From contig NZ_SMFY01000001.1 in NCBI RefSeq assembly GCF_004339465.1, positions 868,001 to 932,000 on the forward strand: a stretch of DNA of 64,000 nt, read 5' to 3'. Every line of letters begins with the position of its first letter. The stretch's first letter is position 1. Shown here piece by piece: positions 60,666 to 64,000 of the stretch. Both the position numbers and the translations under genes were made by a program. The notes under the pieces are model-generated. The model searched no databases, had not been told where the DNA came from, and was given only the letters and a program-made list of their open reading frames with translations. This stretch comes from Ancylobacter aquaticus (lineage in GTDB: Bacteria > Pseudomonadota > Alphaproteobacteria > Rhizobiales > Xanthobacteraceae).

Positions 60666-61688
60666 ATGGTCGACACCACAAACGAATTGCCGCTGGAGAG
60701 CGAGGCCGCGCTGGTCCGGCGCGCCGCGCCGATGGAGCGGCTGGTGACGGTTTATGGCGGCTCGGGCTTTGTCGGCCGCCATGTGGTGCGGGCGCTGGCG
60801 CGGCTCGGCTGGCGGGTGCGCGTCGCGGTGCGCCGGCCGGACCTTGCCGGCCATCTCCAGCCGCTGGGCGCGGTGGGGCAGATCGTCCCTGTGCAGGCCA
60901 ATCTGCGCTACCCCGCCTCGGTGCTGCGGGCCGCGGAAGGGGCGGAGGTGGTGATCAACCTCGTCGGCGTGCTGCATGAGAGCGGCCGCCAGAGTTTTGA
61001 AGCGGTGCACGCCTTCGGCGCGCGGCAGGTGGCGCTGGCGGCGAAAGAGGTCGGCGCGCGGCTGATCCACGCCTCCGCCATCGGCGCCAGCGCCGATTCG
61101 GAAGCCTTCTACGCCCGCAGCAAGGCGGCGGGCGAGGCGGCGGCGCTGGAGACGGTGCCGGGCGCCGTAGTCATGCGCCCCTCCATCGTGTTCGGGCCGG
61201 AGGATGATTTCTTCAACCGCTTCGCCTCCATGGCACGGTTGTCCCCGGCGCTGCCGCTGATCGGCGGGGGGACAACCCGCTTCCAGCCGGTCTTCGTCGG
61301 TGATGTCGCCGAGGCCTTCGCCAAGGCGGTGGACGGAACTGCGGCACCCGGCACCGTTTATGAACTCGGCGGGCCGGAAGTGATGACCTTCAAGCAGCTG
61401 ATGGAGCTGTTGCTGGCCGAGATCGACCGCAAGCGCCTGCTGGTGCCCATGCCGGCCGGGCTCGCCTCGTTCAACGCCCGTCTGCTCGAAATGCTGCCGA
61501 ACCCGCTGCTGACCCGCGATCAGGTGCGCTTGCTCGGCTACGACAATGTTGTTTCGGAGGCTGCCAAGGCGGAAGGGCGCACGCTGGAGGGGCTCGGCAT
61601 CGCGCCCACCGCTCTCGGCGCTATCCTGCCCGGCTATCTCTGGCGCTATCGCAAGGCCGGCCAGTTCTCCCGGCCGGAAGCCGCCTGA
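60666..61688 (+). CDS. NDUFA9-like complex I assembly NAD(P)-binding protein
   Basis: A 340-residue atypical short-chain dehydrogenase fold of the NDUFA9 type, related to the NADPH-binding accessory subunit of complex I. The nucleotide loop is VYGGSGFVGRHVVRAL (residues 29-44), followed by VVINLVGVLHESGRQSFEAVH, the YARSKAAGE segment and VMRPSIVFGPEDDFFNRF. The C-terminus holds LLTRDQVRLLGYDNVVS, common to this family. ATG 60666 precedes the conserved region; the frame open further upstream is not conserved. Ends at a strong bidirectional terminator. Confidence 0.9.
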   Translation: MVDTTNELPLESEAALVRRAAPMERLVTVYGGSGFVGRHVVRALARLGWRVRVAVRRPDLAGHLQPLGAVGQIVPVQANLRYPASVLRAAEGAEVVINLVGVLHESGRQSFEAVHAFGARQVALAAKEVGARLIHASAIGASADSEAFYARSKAAGEAAALETVPGAVVMRPSIVFGPEDDFFNRFASMARLSPALPLIGGGTTRFQPVFVGDVAEAFAKAVDGTAAPGTVYELGGPEVMTFKQLMELLLAEIDRKRLLVPMPAGLASFNARLLEMLPNPLLTRDQVRLLGYDNVVSEAAKAEGRTLEGLGIAPTALGAILPGYLWRYRKAGQFSRPEAA

Positions 61689-61709
61689 CCGCTTGACGCT
61701 TGCCAAAAG

Positions 61710-61745
61710 AAAAGCCGCCGACGCGCCCGCGCCGGCGGCTTTTTC
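61710..61745 (+). terminator. Bidirectional intrinsic terminator
   Basis: An 8-bp stem AGCCGCCG/CGGCGGCT with a 12-base loop is flanked by an A-run on the left and a T-run on the right, so it can stop both the NDUFA9-like gene and the convergent uppP gene. Confidence 0.92.
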
Positions 61746-61756
61746 ATGCGGTCGGG

Positions 61757-62563
61757 CTATCCCACCAGCGCCAGCGCCACCAGCCCGGCACCGCCCACGC
61801 CGATGCGCCACCAGCCGAACGGCGCAAAACCGTGTCGCGAGACGAAGGCGATGAGGCTGCGCACCACCGCCAGCGCGGCGATGAAGGCGGCAACGAAGCC
61901 GACCACGATGAGGGCGGTGTCATCGGCGTTCAGCGCGTCGTGGTTCTTGTAGAGGTCATAGGCGAAGGCGCCGGTCATCGTCGGCAAGGCGAGGAAGAAC
62001 GAGAATTCCGCCGCTGCCGGCTTGCTGGCGCCCAGCAGCAGGCCGCCGACAATGGTGGAGCCCGAGCGCGACACGCCAGGGATCATGGCGAGGCACTGGA
62101 TGAAGCCGATCTTCAGCGCCAGCTTCGGCGGGAAGGCCATGGCGTCCTCATGCACCGGCTTTATCTTCAGCGTGTCGACCCACAACAGGACGATGCCGCC
62201 GAGAATCAGCATCACGCAGATCAGCGAGGGCGTTTCGAACAGCACCTCCTTGATGAAGCCGTGGGCGAAGGCGCCGATCACCGCCGCCGGCAGGAAAGCG
62301 ATGAGAATGCCGACGACGAAATTGCGCGAGCGCGGGCTCGACGGCAGCGTCAGCAGAACCTTCAGAAACCGCTGGAAATAGACCACGACCAGCGCGAGGA
62401 TCGCGCCGAGCTGGATGACGACCTCGAACACCTTGCCTTCGCTCTCGAAGCCGAGGAAATGGCCGGCCAGCAGGATGTGGCCGGTGGAGGAAACGGGCAG
62501 GAACTCGGTAAAGCCTTCCAGCAGGCCGAGGAAGAAGGCTTCGAGCAAGGTGCCGAATGACAT
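61757..62563 (-). CDS. uppP: Undecaprenyl-diphosphatase
   Basis: A 268-residue inner-membrane phosphatase (BacA/UppP) that recycles undecaprenyl pyrophosphate for cell-wall synthesis; extra copies confer bacitracin tolerance. Motifs: [20 protein letters not shown] near the N-terminus (Glu-rich motif and SSTGH), and [18 protein letters not shown] later. About eight helices. ATG 62563 begins the family sequence; the upstream open frame is Arg/Pro-rich and not real. Confidence 0.95.
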   Translation of the reverse strand: MSFGTLLEAFFLGLLEGFTEFLPVSSTGHILLAGHFLGFESEGKVFEVVIQLGAILALVVVYFQRFLKVLLTLPSSPRSRNFVVGILIAFLPAAVIGAFAHGFIKEVLFETPSLICVMLILGGIVLLWVDTLKIKPVHEDAMAFPPKLALKIGFIQCLAMIPGVSRSGSTIVGGLLLGASKPAAAEFSFFLALPTMTGAFAYDLYKNHDALNADDTALIVVGFVAAFIAALAVVRSLIAFVSRHGFAPFGWWRIGVGGAGLVALALVG

Positions 62564-62884
62564 GAGGGCGGATTCCGTGGGAAGAGATGGCCGAAGCGAC
62601 GCGCGCCGCCCCAGGCAGGAGCGCGCGCATCCTGTCCGCTTCGCCCCGCCCGCGCAACGTGACGCTATGTCAGGCCACGGGGCAGGACAGGGGATGGACC
62701 ACGGGGCGGGTGCTTGCGGGAATGCCGGTGACAGCGGTGCGCGCAGCGCTTTTGCCCGCCTTGGCAGCGAAAAACGCCGATGCCGGGGAGGGGGCTCCAT
62801 TTCCGACATGAATCCGCCTCAACTGAGAGGTCCATTTCGAGCCGGTCGGCGTTGTCAGCAAACGGCAGCGTTTGGGAGTTTTCA
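62564..62884. promoter_or_regulatory. Divergent uppP/SH3-protein intergenic region
   Basis: 321 bp with no convincing gene. It must hold both promoters. The only clear element is GGGAG (62874-62878) six bases before ATG 62885. Confidence 0.4.
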
Positions 62885-64000
62885 ATGAAAAGTCTGGTTG
62901 CGGGCGTCCTGCTGTCGCTGGCGCTTTGCGGTGCCGCGTTCGCGCAGGAACGCGGATTTGTGACAACGAACGTCAATTTGCGGGCCGGGCCCGGCACGGA
63001 TTATCCCGTTGTCGTGGTGCTGGGCGAGGGCGCTCCGCTCGCCATTTTCGGCTGCCTCGACGACTATAGCTGGTGCGACGTGGCCGTGGACGACATGCGC
63101 GGCTGGGTGGCGGCGGCTTATATAGAGGCCGATTATCGCGGCCGTCGGGTCGAGTTCTACGATTATGCGCCGTCGTTCGGCGTGCCCATCGTTGCCTTCA
63201 GCTTCAACGATTACTGGGGTCGCTATTACCGCGGCCGGCCCTGGTACGCGACGAATGACCGCTGGTATCGGCCGCGTCCGCCGGGCCCACGCCCGGGCTG
63301 GCGCCCGCCGCCTCCGGGCGGGTGGGGGCCCGGTGGTCCGGTCTGGAATGGTCCAGGGCGACCCGGTGGTCCCGGCGGCCCCGGCTGGGGTGGTCCGGGT
63401 CGGCCGGGTGGTCCCGGCGGCCCCGGCGGCCCGGGATGGGGTGGTCCCGGCAGGCCCGGTGGTCCCGGCGGGCCGGGTAATCCCGGTGGTCCTGGCCGGC
63501 CGGGCGGTCCCGGCGGTCCGGGTTGGGATGGCCCGGGCAGGCCGGGTGGCCCCGGTGGCCCCGGTGGCCCCGGTGGGCCGGGTAATCCCGGTCGTCCGGG
63601 CGGTCCCGGTAATCCGGGTGGTCCCGGATGGGGTGGTCCCGGGGGCCCGGGCGGTCCCAATGCCGGCCGTCCTCCGGGTGGTGGCCGTCCCGAGCAGGGT
63701 CGTCCTCCCGGCGGTGGCCGTCCCGAGCAGGGTCGTCCCCCCGGCGGTGGTCGTCCCGAGCAGGGTCGTCCTCCCGGTGGCGGCCGTCCCGAGCAGGGCC
63801 GTCCTCCCGGTGGCGGCCGTCCCGAGCAGGGTCGTCCCCCCGGTGGTGGTCGTCCCGAGCAGGGCCGTCCTCCCGGCGGTGGCCGTCCCGAGCAGGGTCG
63901 TCCCCCCGGTGGTGGCCGTCCCGAGCAGGGTCGTCCGCCGCAGGGCCAGCGTCCGCAGCAGGGGCGTGGCCAGTGCATGCCGGGCGCTCCCGGCTGCAAT
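62885..64000 (+). CDS. Secreted SH3-domain protein with collagen-like repeats (3' end outside window)
   Basis: The first 372 codons of an exported protein. Signal peptide residues 1-20 (cleavage near AAFA-QE). A bacterial SH3 domain spans about 22-85 ([38 protein letters not shown]), a fold that binds peptidoglycan or other envelope ligands. A Tyr/Trp/Arg-rich linker follows ([17 protein letters not shown]). Residues about 144-260 are Gly-Pro-rich with many GPG/GRPGGP triplets like collagen Gly-X-Y. Residues 262-349 are eight copies of an 11-residue unit ([11 protein letters not shown]). Then Gln/Pro-rich and Cys-containing [11 protein letters not shown] at the window edge. Function unknown; likely cell-surface or periplasmic. 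Confidence 0.82.
   Translation, partial: MKSLVAGVLLSLALCGAAFAQERGFVTTNVNLRAGPGTDYPVVVVLGEGAPLAIFGCLDDYSWCDVAVDDMRGWVAAAYIEADYRGRRVEFYDYAPSFGVPIVAFSFNDYWGRYYRGRPWYATNDRWYRPRPPGPRPGWRPPPPGGWGPGGPVWNGPGRPGGPGGPGWGGPGRPGGPGGPGGPGWGGPGRPGGPGGPGNPGGPGRPGGPGGPGWDGPGRPGGPGGPGGPGGPGNPGRPGGPGNPGGPGWGGPGGPGGPNAGRPPGGGRPEQGRPPGGGRPEQGRPPGGGRPEQGRPPGGGRPEQGRPPGGGRPEQGRPPGGGRPEQGRPPGGGRPEQGRPPGGGRPEQGRPPQGQRPQQGRGQCMPGAPGCN
63668..63931 (+). repeat. Eight tandem 33-bp repeats in SH3-protein gene
   Basis: Eight in-frame units of 33 bp, each coding the same 11 residues, differing only at a few wobble positions. The high DNA identity points to recent expansion by slippage or unequal crossover, so copy number may vary between strains. 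Confidence 0.95.

Noticed and set aside
60304-60681. Minus-strand frame between tRNA-Leu and the NDUFA9-like gene as a small gene
   Set aside because: Translation is Arg/Pro/Gly-rich without pattern, and no ribosome binding site or codon bias supports it.
63668-63931. Regular 33-bp repeats considered as a CRISPR array
   Set aside because: Units are contiguous with no unique spacers, are in frame with an exported protein, and differ at wobble positions; this is a coding tandem repeat.

Overview
This is a GC-rich chromosome segment, roughly two-thirds GC by eye, from an alphaproteobacterium. It is most likely a member of Hyphomicrobiales, perhaps close to Xanthobacteraceae such as Ancylobacter, Starkeya or Xanthobacter. 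That placement is inferred from gene content and order: ubiE-ubiB-coaBC-dut, a divL-like gene followed by tsaE/amgK-murU-addB-addA-trxA, and an NDUFA9-like gene. No marker rRNA is present.

Layout. 1-3.4 kb: metallo-hydrolase, beta-carbonic anhydrase, ferritin-like DUF892 protein, orphan amidoligase and tRNA-Pro(CGG). 3.5-11.3 kb: tRNA-Gln(TTG), an Asp/Glu/hydantoin-racemase-like enzyme, a MarR regulator and a leftward branched-chain-type ABC importer with a natural LivH-LivM fusion, then an EamA exporter and a GNAT enzyme. 11.5-19.6 kb: housekeeping genes (lipoprotein, ubiE, ubiB, coaBC, dut, an Rrf2 regulator, cysK), with a secreted monoheme-type protein of unknown family set between ubiB and coaBC. 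20.3-32.1 kb: a compact operon-like run of a DivL-type pseudokinase (Tyr in place of the phospho-accepting His), a TsaE-AmgK fusion, MurU, AddB, AddA and thioredoxin, closed by a good terminator. 32.3-40.9 kb: DUF1993 protein, an exported UTRA/chorismate-lyase-like protein, and a catabolic cluster of two flavin-dependent (LLM) monooxygenases, a flavin reductase, a sodium:solute symporter and a small membrane protein, with a divergent LysR gene and then an AraC gene. 41.2-51.6 kb: oxidoreductases (Gfo/Idh/MocA, two aldo/keto reductases), a Tat-exported metallo-hydrolase, a periplasmic PaoABC-type molybdo-aldehyde oxidoreductase, a LysR regulator and an MFS transporter.

51.55-60.2 kb is a mobile island in the 3' end of tRNA-Leu(CAG). 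An imperfect copy of the tRNA 3' end lies at 52354-52374 and the intact tRNA at 60142-60226. A 23-bp arm-like repeat sits just inside each end. The island carries a P4-type integrase, a second tyrosine recombinase with HTH and AlpA-like partners, a single-chain type ISP/IIG-like restriction-modification protein, and an unknown protein whose last residues imitate the acidic tip of single-strand DNA-binding protein. To its left lies a truncated DUF6538-type integrase, the remnant of an older element. 60.2-64 kb returns to core genes (NDUFA9-like, uppP) and ends inside a secreted SH3-domain protein with a collagen-like Gly-Pro region and eight 33-bp repeats.

The most unusual items are the island with its SSB-tail mimic and helicase-less restriction enzyme, the monoheme protein inserted between ubiB and coaBC, the DivL Tyr-box kinase, and the collagen-like SH3 protein. 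None can be shown from sequence alone to be a new system.
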